DNA of 64,000 nt. Source: Flavobacterium zepuense. GTDB taxonomy: Bacteria > Bacteroidota > Bacteroidia > Flavobacteriales > Flavobacteriaceae. The position numbers and the translations under genes are program-made. The notes beneath the pieces were generated by a model. It was not told the origin of the DNA, searched no databases, and worked only from the letters and a program-made list of their open reading frames with translations. Location: the NCBI RefSeq assembly GCF_007097145.1, contig NZ_VJVZ01000005.1:186001-250000 (forward strand), given 5' to 3'. Below are positions 52,866-62,414 of the stretch, in pieces (position 1 is the first letter of the stretch; each line of letters begins with the position of its first letter).

Positions 52866-54584
52866 ATGAGATTTTCCTTACTACTGCTATTATTTTGCCT
52901 AACACTTTCGGCACAAAGCCCTTATCCGCAGGATTACTTCCGTTCTCCTATGGATTTGCCCGTGCATCCCTCGGGTACTTTTGGCGAATTGCGCACCAAT
53001 CATTTTCATGCAGGGCTTGATTTTCGTACCGATCAAACAACAGGCCACCCCGTGTATGCCGCGGCAGATGGCTATGTTTCGCGCATAAAAGTATCAACCT
53101 ATGGCTACGGTACCGCATTATATATAGACCATCCTAACGGTTTTACCACGCTTTACGGGCATTTAAGTGCTTACGGGCCAAAAATTGAGGCGTATGTAAG
53201 AGCAAAACAATACGAAAAAAAGTCGTTTGATATAGAGCTATTCCCCAAACCGGGCGAACTGCAGGTTGTAAAGGGCGAGGTGGTAGCATTTTCGGGTAAC
53301 TCGGGCGGTTCCGGCGGGCCGCACCTGCATTTTGAGTATCGCGACACCAAGACCGAGATGATACTTAACCCGTTGCTTTTTGGCCTCAACAAAAAAATGC
53401 AGGATACCAAAGCGCCAAGCATTTACGGTATAGTGGCCTATCCGCTAAGCGATGACGCTGTGGTAAACGAATCTAAAAAACCAATACTTATAAGCCTTAA
53501 GCTGCAAAAAGACGGTAGCTACATTGCCGATAAGCTTCAGGCTAAGGGCAAAATAGGCTTTTCTATAAACGCTACAGATAAATCTACAGGCAGCTCCGGC
53601 AATAATGGTATCTATAAAGTAGAGACATTTTACAACGGCAGTCCTTACTTTAGCTATATGTTCGACACCTTTGCGTTTGACGAATCGCGCTACGTAAACA
53701 ATTTTATAGATTATCCGCGTTATTACAACACGGGGCAGCGTTACCAAAAGCTGTTTACGCGCCATCCGTACCCGTTATCGCTGTTAAAGCGCAATGCGGG
53801 CAACGGCCAGTTTACCATTGTGCCCGATACAATTAAAAATTACAGGATAGAGGTGAGCGATTTTCATGGTAATAAAACGGTGGTTAACGGTAGTATAGAA
53901 TACAGCGATAAGCCAGGTACCGTGGCAGATGCCAAACACCTTACGCCATATTATGTTAAGGCGGCTAACGATAATAATTACAGTAAGGACAATGTATCGG
54001 TATTTATACCTGCCAATGCTTTGTACGACGATTTTTATATGGATTTTGATGTAAAAGATTCGATACTTTACCTTCATAATGCTACGGTGCCGGTGCATAC
54101 CGCGGTTACCGTATCATTTGATGCCACGAACATCCCAAAGGAAAAGCTCCAAAAAACGTTTATAGCAGGCTTTAGCGACAAGCGAATTACCTACAACAAT
54201 ACGTATATGGAAGACGGCAGGCTTACCGCCAAGGTAAAAACGCTGGGTAACTTTAAGCTGGCACAGGACAACACCGCACCAAAAATATACAGCCCAAGCT
54301 TTGCAGAAGGCAAATGGCTCACAAAAAACAATGTTTTTAGCCTTAAGATAAGCGACGACATGAGCGGTATTGCTACTTTTGATGCATGGCTTAACGGCAA
54401 ATGGATATTAATGCATTTTGATTATAAAACCAGGATTATATACCATAATTTTAGCGATGGTATTGTAGATGAAGGCCGAAACGATTTAAAAGTTACGGTT
54501 ACCGATAATGTTGGAAATTCTACTACCTTTGAAACTCATTTTTTTAGATCACAAAATACTTCTTCTGTTGAAAACAATAAATAA
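52866..54584 (+). CDS. M23 family peptidoglycan metallopeptidase
   Basis: 572 residues with signal peptide (1-16). The M23/LytM domain lies at ~35-160: zinc ligands His48 and Asp52 (FHAGLDF) and His155, with His153 nearby (GPHLHFEY). These enzymes cut peptide crosslinks of peptidoglycan. The C-terminal ~400 residues are beta-rich and of unknown role. The last 17 bp overlap the TonB receptor gene if that starts at TTG 54568, linking translation of the two. Confidence 0.88.
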   Translation: MRFSLLLLLFCLTLSAQSPYPQDYFRSPMDLPVHPSGTFGELRTNHFHAGLDFRTDQTTGHPVYAAADGYVSRIKVSTYGYGTALYIDHPNGFTTLYGHLSAYGPKIEAYVRAKQYEKKSFDIELFPKPGELQVVKGEVVAFSGNSGGSGGPHLHFEYRDTKTEMILNPLLFGLNKKMQDTKAPSIYGIVAYPLSDDAVVNESKKPILISLKLQKDGSYIADKLQAKGKIGFSINATDKSTGSSGNNGIYKVETFYNGSPYFSYMFDTFAFDESRYVNNFIDYPRYYNTGQRYQKLFTRHPYPLSLLKRNAGNGQFTIVPDTIKNYRIEVSDFHGNKTVVNGSIEYSDKPGTVADAKHLTPYYVKAANDNNYSKDNVSVFIPANALYDDFYMDFDVKDSILYLHNATVPVHTAVTVSFDATNIPKEKLQKTFIAGFSDKRITYNNTYMEDGRLTAKVKTLGNFKLAQDNTAPKIYSPSFAEGKWLTKNNVFSLKISDDMSGIATFDAWLNGKWILMHFDYKTRIIYHNFSDGIVDEGRNDLKVTVTDNVGNSTTFETHFFRSQNTSSVENNK

Positions 54585-57075
54585 GCTGTTAACGTTCACA
54601 TTCTTAATGTTTTGTACTGTGGCTTTTGCCCAAAAAAAGCCGATATTGTACGGTATCATGATCGATGAGACCCAAAAACCTATTGAGGGGGTGAGCATTT
54701 ATTATGATGGCCCACAAGGTCATGTGCAAACCATTACCGATAAAACAGGTTTTTATAGATTAGAAATACCGATTGATGTTCCCGTAACAGTATATTTTTC
54801 GCACATAAGTTTTGCACTTTCTCAAATAGATGGTGTGCAAATGGGGGTGAATGACAGCTATGAATTCAACTCGGTACTTTTAACCGGGGCGAGAGAATTG
54901 CCCGATGTGTTTATAAGTAGTAAAAAGGGGGAAAAGAGGGTAGAAGGTATTACTCAAATATCTCCTACAGCAATACGATTAATACCGGGCGCTAATGCAG
55001 GTGTAGAAAATATAGTAAAACTTTTAGGTGGTGCCAGTGGCAACAATGAGTTAAGTACAGGCTATAATGTGCGTGGAGGTAACTACGATGAAAACCTTGT
55101 GTATGTTAATGATATCGAGATCTATCGTCCGTTTCTTATCCGTTCCGGACAGCAGGAAGGCCTTAGCTTTACCAACAGCAACATGATTGAGAATGTTGAT
55201 TTCTCAGCAGGTGGTTTCCAGGCACGTTTTGGCGATAAGCTGTCTTCTGTTTTAGATATTACATACCGCAAGCCGGTTGATTATGCTGCTACTATTGAGG
55301 CGAGTTTCCTTGGCGGAAGCCTAACGCTTGAGGGTATTAGCAAAGACAAAAAATGGACGGGAATTATAGGTGCACGTTACCGCGATAACAGCCTGCTGGT
55401 TAACAGTCAGGAAACTGAAACCAACTTTAAGCCAACCTTTGCCGATGTACAAAGCTACATAACATTCACACCTAATGAAAAGTGGGAGTTTACGTTTTTA
55501 GGTAATATTTCGCAAAATAAATACCACTACCAGCCCCTTACAAGGCAAACCAACTTTGGTACTATAGATGCCCCGCTTGCGTTGCAAATATTTTATGATG
55601 GGCAGGAAAAAGATGAATACAAAACCTATTTCGGCGCATTTACTTCGAGGTTTCAGGTTTCAGAAAATTTTGCTCTTAAATTTATAGGATCGCTTTACCA
55701 TACACAGGAGCAGGAATATTTTGATATCCTTGCACAGTATGCACTTGGTGAGGTGGATAGTAATTTAGGGTCGGAAACTTTTGGTGATATTCAGTTTGCC
55801 CGTGGTGTGGGCTCACAGCTAAACCATGCCCGTAATAACCTTGATGGACTAATAGCTAACGCAGAGGTTAAAGGCTACCATGATATTGGTACAGAGAAAA
55901 AAGATAAGGTAGAGTGGGGCTTTAAATATACCCGCGAAGACATACGCGACCGCCTTTTAGAATATGAAGTAATAGATTCCGCAGGGTTTTCGCTTAATCC
56001 ACCAATAATCGACCTCCCGGTTAACGACCAACCTTACACACCATATACTGGGCCGCTTGTGCCATATCAAAGCGTACGTGCCCTTAACTTTGTAACTATA
56101 GACCGTTTTTCGGGCTATGCACAATGGAGCCGCAGGACCAAATGGGGCAGTAACGAGATATTTTTAAATGCCGGTGTGCGTGCAAACCAGTGGCAGGTAT
56201 CGGGCGATGATATAAACGGTAGCAAGAGCCAAATCGTAGTTAGCCCGCGTGCGCAGTTTTCCATCAAGCCTAAGTGGGACATGAACATGCTTTTCCGCCT
56301 TTCGGGTGGTTTATATTACCAGCCGCCGTTTTACCGTGAGCTGCGTGACTCTGTTGGCGCGGTTCGCCCTGACGTTAAAGCACAGCGCTCTATACACGTA
56401 GTGGCAGCTAACGATTATACCTTTAAACTTTGGGAAAGGCCATTTAATTTGGTTACCGAAGCCTATTATAAAGAAATGGACGATGTAAACACCTATACGC
56501 TGGAGAATGTGCGTATTCGTTACCGCGCCAATAATGATGCTGTAGCCTATGCATACGGACTTGATATGCGCCTTAACGGTGAGTTTGTACCGGGAACCGA
56601 GTCATGGGTTACTATTGGCTACATGAAAACGGAGGAGAATATTAATGGCCGTGGCTACATTGCCCGCCCAACCGACCAAAGGGTTAAGGTTGCTATCCTG
56701 TTCCAGGATTATGTGCCTAACATCCCAAGCCTTAAAATGTACCTTAACTTAGTGTACAATTCAGGGTTGCCGGGTGGTTCGCCATCGTATGCTGATTCGT
56801 ATATATATCAGTCGCGCCTTAATGATTACCGCCGTGCCGATGCCGGTTTCTCTTATGTTTTTGTAGATGGTGCCAAGCCGGAAACAAAACCTTCAGCAAA
56901 ATGGCTGCAGCCGTTTAAGGAGCTTGCATTAGGCCTTGAGATTTTTAACCTCTTTGATAATCAGAACTCTATTACTAATACCTGGGTGCGCGATGTGTAT
57001 ACCAAAAGCCAATACGGTATACCTAATTACTTAACAAGCCGCGTTTTCAGCCTTAAGCTTACGGCCAAGATATAA
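54568..57075 (+). CDS. TonB-dependent receptor
   Basis: 835 residues if the TTG at 54568 is used. That start gives a good signal peptide (ending FCTVAFAQ). An ATG at 54508 would prefix an implausible hydrophobic sequence, and the later ATG at 54607 is too short. Carboxypeptidase-like regulatory domain (~22-105), plug (~115-230 with NVRGGNYDENLVYVNDIEI), barrel ending LKLTAKI. No susD follows, so the substrate may be a siderophore, metal or peptide. It sits between an M23 peptidase and an EF-hand-like lipoprotein gene in the same direction. Confidence 0.85.
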   Translation: MKTINKLLTFTFLMFCTVAFAQKKPILYGIMIDETQKPIEGVSIYYDGPQGHVQTITDKTGFYRLEIPIDVPVTVYFSHISFALSQIDGVQMGVNDSYEFNSVLLTGARELPDVFISSKKGEKRVEGITQISPTAIRLIPGANAGVENIVKLLGGASGNNELSTGYNVRGGNYDENLVYVNDIEIYRPFLIRSGQQEGLSFTNSNMIENVDFSAGGFQARFGDKLSSVLDITYRKPVDYAATIEASFLGGSLTLEGISKDKKWTGIIGARYRDNSLLVNSQETETNFKPTFADVQSYITFTPNEKWEFTFLGNISQNKYHYQPLTRQTNFGTIDAPLALQIFYDGQEKDEYKTYFGAFTSRFQVSENFALKFIGSLYHTQEQEYFDILAQYALGEVDSNLGSETFGDIQFARGVGSQLNHARNNLDGLIANAEVKGYHDIGTEKKDKVEWGFKYTREDIRDRLLEYEVIDSAGFSLNPPIIDLPVNDQPYTPYTGPLVPYQSVRALNFVTIDRFSGYAQWSRRTKWGSNEIFLNAGVRANQWQVSGDDINGSKSQIVVSPRAQFSIKPKWDMNMLFRLSGGLYYQPPFYRELRDSVGAVRPDVKAQRSIHVVAANDYTFKLWERPFNLVTEAYYKEMDDVNTYTLENVRIRYRANNDAVAYAYGLDMRLNGEFVPGTESWVTIGYMKTEENINGRGYIARPTDQRVKVAILFQDYVPNIPSLKMYLNLVYNSGLPGGSPSYADSYIYQSRLNDYRRADAGFSYVFVDGAKPETKPSAKWLQPFKELALGLEIFNLFDNQNSITNTWVRDVYTKSQYGIPNYLTSRVFSLKLTAKI

Positions 57076-57115
57076 TTATTGAAACAAATTGCTTATTTTT
57101 GGTATATATCTACTG

Positions 57116-57850
57116 ATGAAAATGAAAAAAGCCGCGATTATAGCATTAGCCTTTACTGCCGCACTGTTTGTTAGCTGTAAGGAAGAAAAGCCGAAGCCTA
57201 AAGTAATTTACCGCGACACTAAAGCGGTTAAAGCGCAGCCTAAAAAGGTAGATTCTACCCAGATTAAAGTAGCCGACCTGCCTGTTTTAATGGACGGTAC
57301 CAAATACCTTATCCATCCCGTAGGGGATATCAGGATATACGACGACAGCAATCGCAGCTATGGTTCGAGCCGTACTACAGGATCTGTTAGTTATGCGATA
57401 TCCAACTATAATCGTTTTGAAATTACCGGTTATTTTGAGAACCTTAAATTTCAGCATGTTGATTCAACCACACTGAGGCCGCTTACAACCAATAAAATAC
57501 AGATACAAACTGCTACCTACCTTAATAGCTTGTCTGACAGGACTAAAAAGCAGGTGCTTGTTTATACCCTTGTAGATGCCGATACCAACCAGGATGGCAA
57601 AGTAGACAGTAACGATATTAAATCGCTTTACATAAGCGAAATAAGCGGTAAAGGATTTAAAAAACTATCAGAAGACGTACAGGAACTGGTAGACTGGAAT
57701 ATTATTGATGCACAAAACCGTATTTACTTCCGTACTATAGAAGATATTAATAAAAATGGTGCCTTTGATAAAAACGATATGGTGCACTACCATTACGCCG
57801 ACCTAATGGCAAAAGACTGGGCCGTTACCGATTATAAGCCGGTAGAGTAG
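57116..57850 (+). CDS. Lipoprotein with two EF-hand-like calcium loops
   Basis: 244 residues from the ATG at 57116; a second ATG 6 bp on is equally possible. Signal peptide with lipobox FVSC (Cys21), then a Lys-rich linker and a beta-rich body. Two EF-hand-like loops are visible: DADTNQDGKVDSND and DINKNGAFDKND, as in dockerins and calcium-binding lipoproteins. It follows the TonB receptor by 40 bp and is probably cotranscribed. I do not recognise the family; a surface calcium-stabilised partner of the receptor is only a guess. Confidence 0.75.
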   Translation: MKMKKAAIIALAFTAALFVSCKEEKPKPKVIYRDTKAVKAQPKKVDSTQIKVADLPVLMDGTKYLIHPVGDIRIYDDSNRSYGSSRTTGSVSYAISNYNRFEITGYFENLKFQHVDSTTLRPLTTNKIQIQTATYLNSLSDRTKKQVLVYTLVDADTNQDGKVDSNDIKSLYISEISGKGFKKLSEDVQELVDWNIIDAQNRIYFRTIEDINKNGAFDKNDMVHYHYADLMAKDWAVTDYKPVE

Positions 57851-57866
57851 GTATCAGTTACAGTTT

Positions 57867-57904
57867 GTCATTCTGAGCGCAACGCAGCGGAGTCGAAGAA
57901 TCTC
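57867..57904. repeat. Dispersed REP-like intergenic repeat (fragment)
   Basis: The stretch begins GTCATTCTGAGCGCAACGC and ends GAGTCGAAGAATCTC. I recognise this as a type of short repeat found in intergenic regions of many bacterial genomes. Only one copy is in this window. It lies between the EF-hand lipoprotein and DUF2971 genes, which converge. Confidence 0.6.
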
Positions 57905-57940
57905 GTGTAGGTGCCTGCCTACTGAGACTGCGACTGAAAA

Positions 57941-58639
57941 CTAAATAAGTATATCACTTTCCAAATCTGATTTTTCTATCTTAAAATCAAATCCCAATTG
58001 CTGCATTAGCTGTATTACAAGGTTTTTGTACCAGTTCTCTGATTTGGGGTGAATGTATATCTTTTCAATTAGCTGATTAATGTCTACGTTGGCTTTTACG
58101 CCCTCATTAATGCTTAAATGATGTTCGGTAAGGTCGGATATTATACGTACCTCACGCTCGTACTGAAAGCTCTTTCGTTTAAACAGGAATGGGAAAAAGC
58201 TGTCATTAAACGGAATATATTCCTTTTTATAATCAATATATTTTACCTCGCCAATGTGCTGATCGTAACGGTTTTCGGGGCCTAATGCTTCCTGTAACCG
58301 GCCTATAGTGCTTTGTATCGCCAAGCCTTCGTTGTTCTTGGTAAATATCTGCCACATGGCATAACTTTCATATTCATTAATATGCCAGCTGCTTATAACT
58401 ACATTTTTACGGTGCGATTTGTAGTAATCTAAAAATTTAGGATTGTGTTCTGATATTTTACGTATCTCCTCAAAAGTAGGCTCACTAAAAGTACCCTCAT
58501 ATTGGTCTTCAAATTTGTCCGAACGCGACATAAAAAGCTGCCTGCAAAACAGCAGGTCCAGGAATTTGGAAAGGTCCAAATATTTCCAAACTATGGTATC
58601 CGGGTCGGGTATTGTAATCTGGCTGTTGGAGATATACAT
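57941..58639 (-). CDS. DUF2971 domain protein
   Basis: 232 residues, soluble. Family signatures: KYLDLSKFLDLL near the N-terminus, SRSDKFEDQYEG, CW-like pattern SSWHINEYESYAMWQIF and EREVRII, characteristic of DUF2971. Such genes occur scattered in bacterial accessory regions, sometimes near defence genes, but no such partners are here. Function unknown. It is isolated from the upstream ABC operon by a terminator and ends just before the REP-like repeat. Confidence 0.85.
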   Translation of the reverse strand: MYISNSQITIPDPDTIVWKYLDLSKFLDLLFCRQLFMSRSDKFEDQYEGTFSEPTFEEIRKISEHNPKFLDYYKSHRKNVVISSWHINEYESYAMWQIFTKNNEGLAIQSTIGRLQEALGPENRYDQHIGEVKYIDYKKEYIPFNDSFFPFLFKRKSFQYEREVRIISDLTEHHLSINEGVKANVDINQLIEKIYIHPKSENWYKNLVIQLMQQLGFDFKIEKSDLESDILI

Positions 58640-58675
58640 GGGTATTAAATGCGGTTTTATAGCTTAAAGATACAC

Positions 58676-58708
58676 CTAAAAAAAATAGCTGCAAAAAATG
58701 CAGCTATT
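58676..58708 (-). terminator. Intrinsic terminator of the ABC-transporter operon
   Basis: Arms AATAGCTGCA and TGCAGCTATT with a 5-nt loop; on the minus strand the stem is followed by a run of T. It lies ~100 bp beyond the stop at 58809. Confidence 0.85.
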
Positions 58709-58808
58709 AATCAATTGTTATTTTTGGTACCCAAACTCCTTACTTGAATAAGGTTGAGATACTTACTATTTATCAAATCACCAAATAAACAAATCGCCGA
58801 ATTAACTT

Positions 58809-60635
58809 TTACTCGAACGATTGCATCATTACCAGCTTCTTATAGGTACCGTCTTTTGCAATAAGTTCGTCATGTGTACCTTGCTCTACAATACGCCCCT
58901 TTTGCATTACCACGATCTTATCAGCTTTTTGAATGGTGCTTAGCCTGTGCGCAATAACCACCGATGTACGGTTTTGCATCATATTGTCAAGCGCTTCCTG
59001 TACTAATCTTTCACTTTCAGTATCAAGGGCAGAGGTAGCCTCGTCTAATACCATAATAGGCGGGTTTTTAAGCACGGCACGGGCAATGCTAAGGCGTTGT
59101 TTTTGTCCGCCGCTAAGCTTGTTGCCGCTATCTCCAATGTTTGTATGAATACCATCGGGCAGCCCTGCAACAAATTCATAAGCGTTGGCTATGCGCAAGG
59201 CATTCAGTACCTCCTCATCAGTAGCATTTTCGTTGCCAAGGGTTACGTTGTTCCTGATGGTATCGTTAAAAAGGATACTATCCTGTGTTACAAGCCCCAT
59301 AAGGCCACGTAATGATTCCAATTTAAGAGATCTGATATCTGTCCCGTCAATTTTTATTGTGCCCTCCTGAACGTCGTAAAAGCGTGTAAGCAAATTAGCT
59401 ATAGTACTTTTTCCACTACCGGATTGTCCCACTAATGCAACAGTTTGCCCTTTAGGAACGGTTAGTGAAAAATCTTTAAGTACGTTTTCTTTTTCGTACC
59501 TAAAATTAATATTCTCTATAGTAATGTTCGTTTCAAAATCTTGCTTACTAAGGGCATCAGGTTTATCAGTTATAGGATTTTCCTGTTCTAATACTTCCAT
59601 TAGCCTATCGGCAGCAGCATTACCTTTCTTGATGTCATAAGATGATTTAGAAATAGCTTTCGCCGGGGTAAGGATATTATATGCAAGGCCCATATATCCT
59701 ATAAATGCCGATCCTTTAAGGCTGCCTTCAACTAATACCATGTGCCCACCATACCATAACAAAATAGCAATAACCATTATACCCATAAACTCGCTTAAGG
59801 GTGATGCAAGGTTTTGGCGGTTAAGGATCCTGTTAGAAAGGTCGTAATGTTTTTCTGTTGAACCTTCAAATTTTCGCGTAAAATAGCTTTCGGCTGTAAA
59901 GCTCTTTATCACTTTAAGCCCACCTAATGTTTCTTCAATAATGGATAAAAAAGTGCCTTGTTCCTGTTGCGCCCTGCCCGACTTTTTCTTTAACGATTTA
60001 CCTATCTTAGATATTACAAACCCCGAAACGGGGATAAACACAAACACAAAAAGCGTAAGTTTAAGGCTTATACCTATCATAATACCAATAGAGAACAGGA
60101 TTGTAAGAGGTTCTTTTACTATTAATTCTAAAATAGACAGGTAAGATGACTGTACCTCGTTAACATCAGACGACATTCTTGCCATAACATCGCCTTTACG
60201 TTTTTCTGAATAAAAAGCTAAAGGGAGGTGGATTATTTTTTGGTACATACCGTCGCGTAAATCGCGAAGCACGCCATTTCTTAAAAATGTGGCAAAAAAC
60301 AGTGCCAGATAGTTAAAAAGGTTTTTAAGTAAAAAAATGCTTATAATTACTATAACCATAGCACCCAGCGTATATTCTACGCCTTTAGTGTCGTTGGTAG
60401 TAGTAACATAATAGTTAAGGTAATTATTTAAATAATCTTTAATCTCAAAAATATCGGTATATACCGGCTTAACCCTTAATTTTACTGTGTCGCCAAAGAT
60501 AACCGACAGCATAGGGATAAGCGCTAAGAAAGATAAAGTACTAAAAAGTGCGTACAGAACATTAAAAAAAATGTTCAGGTACGCATACTTTTTATAGGGA
60601 ATCGCAAAGCGAAGAATTTTTCTGAAGTTACTCAT
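58809..60635 (-). CDS. ABC exporter with fused membrane and ATPase domains (MsbA-like)
   Basis: 608 residues. Six transmembrane helices in the N-terminal half (~20-330), then the nucleotide-binding domain: Walker A GQSGSGKS (403-410), signature LSGGQ (~510), Walker B IMVLDEATSALD, and H-loop IAHRLST. This is the layout of lipid A/multidrug half-transporters, which work as homodimers. It is the last gene of an operon with a mutase and a glycosyltransferase, so export of a lipid- or glycan-linked compound is plausible. Specific substrate not determined. Confidence 0.92.
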   Translation of the reverse strand: MSNFRKILRFAIPYKKYAYLNIFFNVLYALFSTLSFLALIPMLSVIFGDTVKLRVKPVYTDIFEIKDYLNNYLNYYVTTTNDTKGVEYTLGAMVIVIISIFLLKNLFNYLALFFATFLRNGVLRDLRDGMYQKIIHLPLAFYSEKRKGDVMARMSSDVNEVQSSYLSILELIVKEPLTILFSIGIMIGISLKLTLFVFVFIPVSGFVISKIGKSLKKKSGRAQQEQGTFLSIIEETLGGLKVIKSFTAESYFTRKFEGSTEKHYDLSNRILNRQNLASPLSEFMGIMVIAILLWYGGHMVLVEGSLKGSAFIGYMGLAYNILTPAKAISKSSYDIKKGNAAADRLMEVLEQENPITDKPDALSKQDFETNITIENINFRYEKENVLKDFSLTVPKGQTVALVGQSGSGKSTIANLLTRFYDVQEGTIKIDGTDIRSLKLESLRGLMGLVTQDSILFNDTIRNNVTLGNENATDEEVLNALRIANAYEFVAGLPDGIHTNIGDSGNKLSGGQKQRLSIARAVLKNPPIMVLDEATSALDTESERLVQEALDNMMQNRTSVVIAHRLSTIQKADKIVVMQKGRIVEQGTHDELIAKDGTYKKLVMMQSFE

Positions 60636-60639
60636 TAAA

Positions 60640-62367
60640 TTAGTTCAGGTTCATTTCCTGTATAATGTTCTTAATTTTTTGGTCGAGCGATGCCTCAACT
60701 TCTTTAAAGTTCTTAACATCGTCCAGTTTATCGTTTACACTAAAGTAAAACTTAATTTTAGGCTCTGTACCGCTTGGGCGAGCACATATTTTAGTACCGT
60801 CTTCAAGATAGTAAATCAATACGTCTGATTTTGGCAGTGTAAGTGCTTCTTCCTCGCCAGACAGCAGGTTCTTAGCGGTAGATGACTGGTAATCTTCTAC
60901 CATAAGCACACGCTGGCCGTTAATTTCTTTAAGCGGGTTTTCGCGCAGGCTTATCATCATTTGTTTAATCTCGGCAGCACCTTCTATACCTTTTTTAGTG
61001 ATAGAGATAAGGTACTCTTTATAAAAGCCGTATTTTACGTAAAGTTTTAAAAGCTCTTGATATAGTGAACTCGCTTTTGCTTTAGCCTGTGCAGCAATTT
61101 CGCATAGCAACAGGGTAGAGGTAACCGCATCTTTATCCCGAACGGCATCGCCCACCATGTAGCCAAAGCTCTCTTCGCCACCGCCAATAAACTCAAGTTC
61201 AGGGAAATCGACTATCATTTTAGCGATCCATTTAAAGCCGGTAAGGCCTACTTTGCACTCTAAGCCATAGGCACTTGCCAGCTCCTGCATCATTGGTGTG
61301 CTAACAATAGTTGAGCCAATAAACTGTTTGCTGTTAAGTTTGCCTTGTTTCTGCCATTCGTTCAGTAAAAACTCTGTCATAAGTACCATTGTCTGGTTAC
61401 CGTTAAGCAGTGTCATGATACCGTTACCGTTGCGCACTGCAACGCCAAGTCGGTCGGCATCAGGGTCGGTGCCAATAACAACATCGGCATCTAACTGGTC
61501 TGCCAATTCTACAGCCATAGATAAAGCCTCAGGCTCTTCCGGGTTTGGCGATTTTACCGTAGGGAAATTTCCGTTAGGCACAGCCTGTTCTGCTACAAGG
61601 TGCACGTTGCTGTAACCGGCATCTTCTAAAAGGTCCGGAATTAATTTGACCGATGTACCGTGAAGCGGAGTATAAACAATTTTAAGATCAGTTTTAGCCT
61701 CAGGTGCCGTGTTGAATGACGCGTTAACCAACGACGATTTTATAAACTCTACATCAATATCGTGGCCTATAATTTCTATAAGGCTTTCGTTAGCATCAAA
61801 TTTAATGGCACTGTACTCTAAGGCCTCAATAACTTCTATAAGTGCTTTATCGTGTGGTGGTACAAGCTGGCCACCATCTTCCCAATATACTTTGTAACCG
61901 TTATATTCCGGCGGGTTGTGCGATGCCGTAAGTACTATACCTGCCTGGCAGTTAAGGTATTTAACGGCAAAAGAAAGCTCAGGAGTAGGACGAAGCTCTT
62001 CAAAAAGATATACTTTAATACCGTTGGCAGAAAATACATCGGCAACTATTTTGCTAAGTACATCGCTGTTATTACGGCAATCATAAGCTATAGCAATCTT
62101 AATTTCCTGATTAGGGAAGTTGGTGTGCAAATAATCACTAAGGCCTTGTGTGGCTTTACCTAACGTATATTTATTTATACGATTGGTGCCCGGGCCCATT
62201 ATGCCCCTCATACCGCCGGTACCAAACTCAAGGTTACGGTAAAAGCTGTCTTCCAGTTCTTTGGGCGATGAGGTCATCATATCTTTAATGGCATCCTGTG
62301 TTTCAGTATCAAAAACAGGGCTAAGCCATACATTTACTTTGTCGAGGATTGATTTTTCAATTTCCAT
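60640..62367 (-). CDS. Phosphoglucomutase/phosphomannomutase family enzyme
   Basis: 575 residues. Alpha-D-phosphohexomutase domains with active-site phosphoserine Ser149 (TASHNPPEYNG), metal-binding loop DPDADRLG, sugar-binding GGEESFGY and phosphate-binding RPSGTEPK. It interconverts sugar 1-phosphates and 6-phosphates (glucose or mannose; the long form ~575 aa is typical of Bacteroidetes phospho-sugar mutases). It lies 4 bp from the ABC gene, supplying precursors for surface glycans. Confidence 0.92.
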   Translation of the reverse strand: MEIEKSILDKVNVWLSPVFDTETQDAIKDMMTSSPKELEDSFYRNLEFGTGGMRGIMGPGTNRINKYTLGKATQGLSDYLHTNFPNQEIKIAIAYDCRNNSDVLSKIVADVFSANGIKVYLFEELRPTPELSFAVKYLNCQAGIVLTASHNPPEYNGYKVYWEDGGQLVPPHDKALIEVIEALEYSAIKFDANESLIEIIGHDIDVEFIKSSLVNASFNTAPEAKTDLKIVYTPLHGTSVKLIPDLLEDAGYSNVHLVAEQAVPNGNFPTVKSPNPEEPEALSMAVELADQLDADVVIGTDPDADRLGVAVRNGNGIMTLLNGNQTMVLMTEFLLNEWQKQGKLNSKQFIGSTIVSTPMMQELASAYGLECKVGLTGFKWIAKMIVDFPELEFIGGGEESFGYMVGDAVRDKDAVTSTLLLCEIAAQAKAKASSLYQELLKLYVKYGFYKEYLISITKKGIEGAAEIKQMMISLRENPLKEINGQRVLMVEDYQSSTAKNLLSGEEEALTLPKSDVLIYYLEDGTKICARPSGTEPKIKFYFSVNDKLDDVKNFKEVEASLDQKIKNIIQEMNLN

Positions 62368-62414
62368 GGATGTGGGGGATTTATTATTTTTTCTTCTTGA
62401 TTGTTGGAATAAAT

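Noticed and set aside
57941..58639. DUF2971 gene as part of a phage defence system.
   Set aside because: Neighbours are a TonB receptor unit and a glycan/ABC operon; no nuclease, helicase or toxin partner is nearby.
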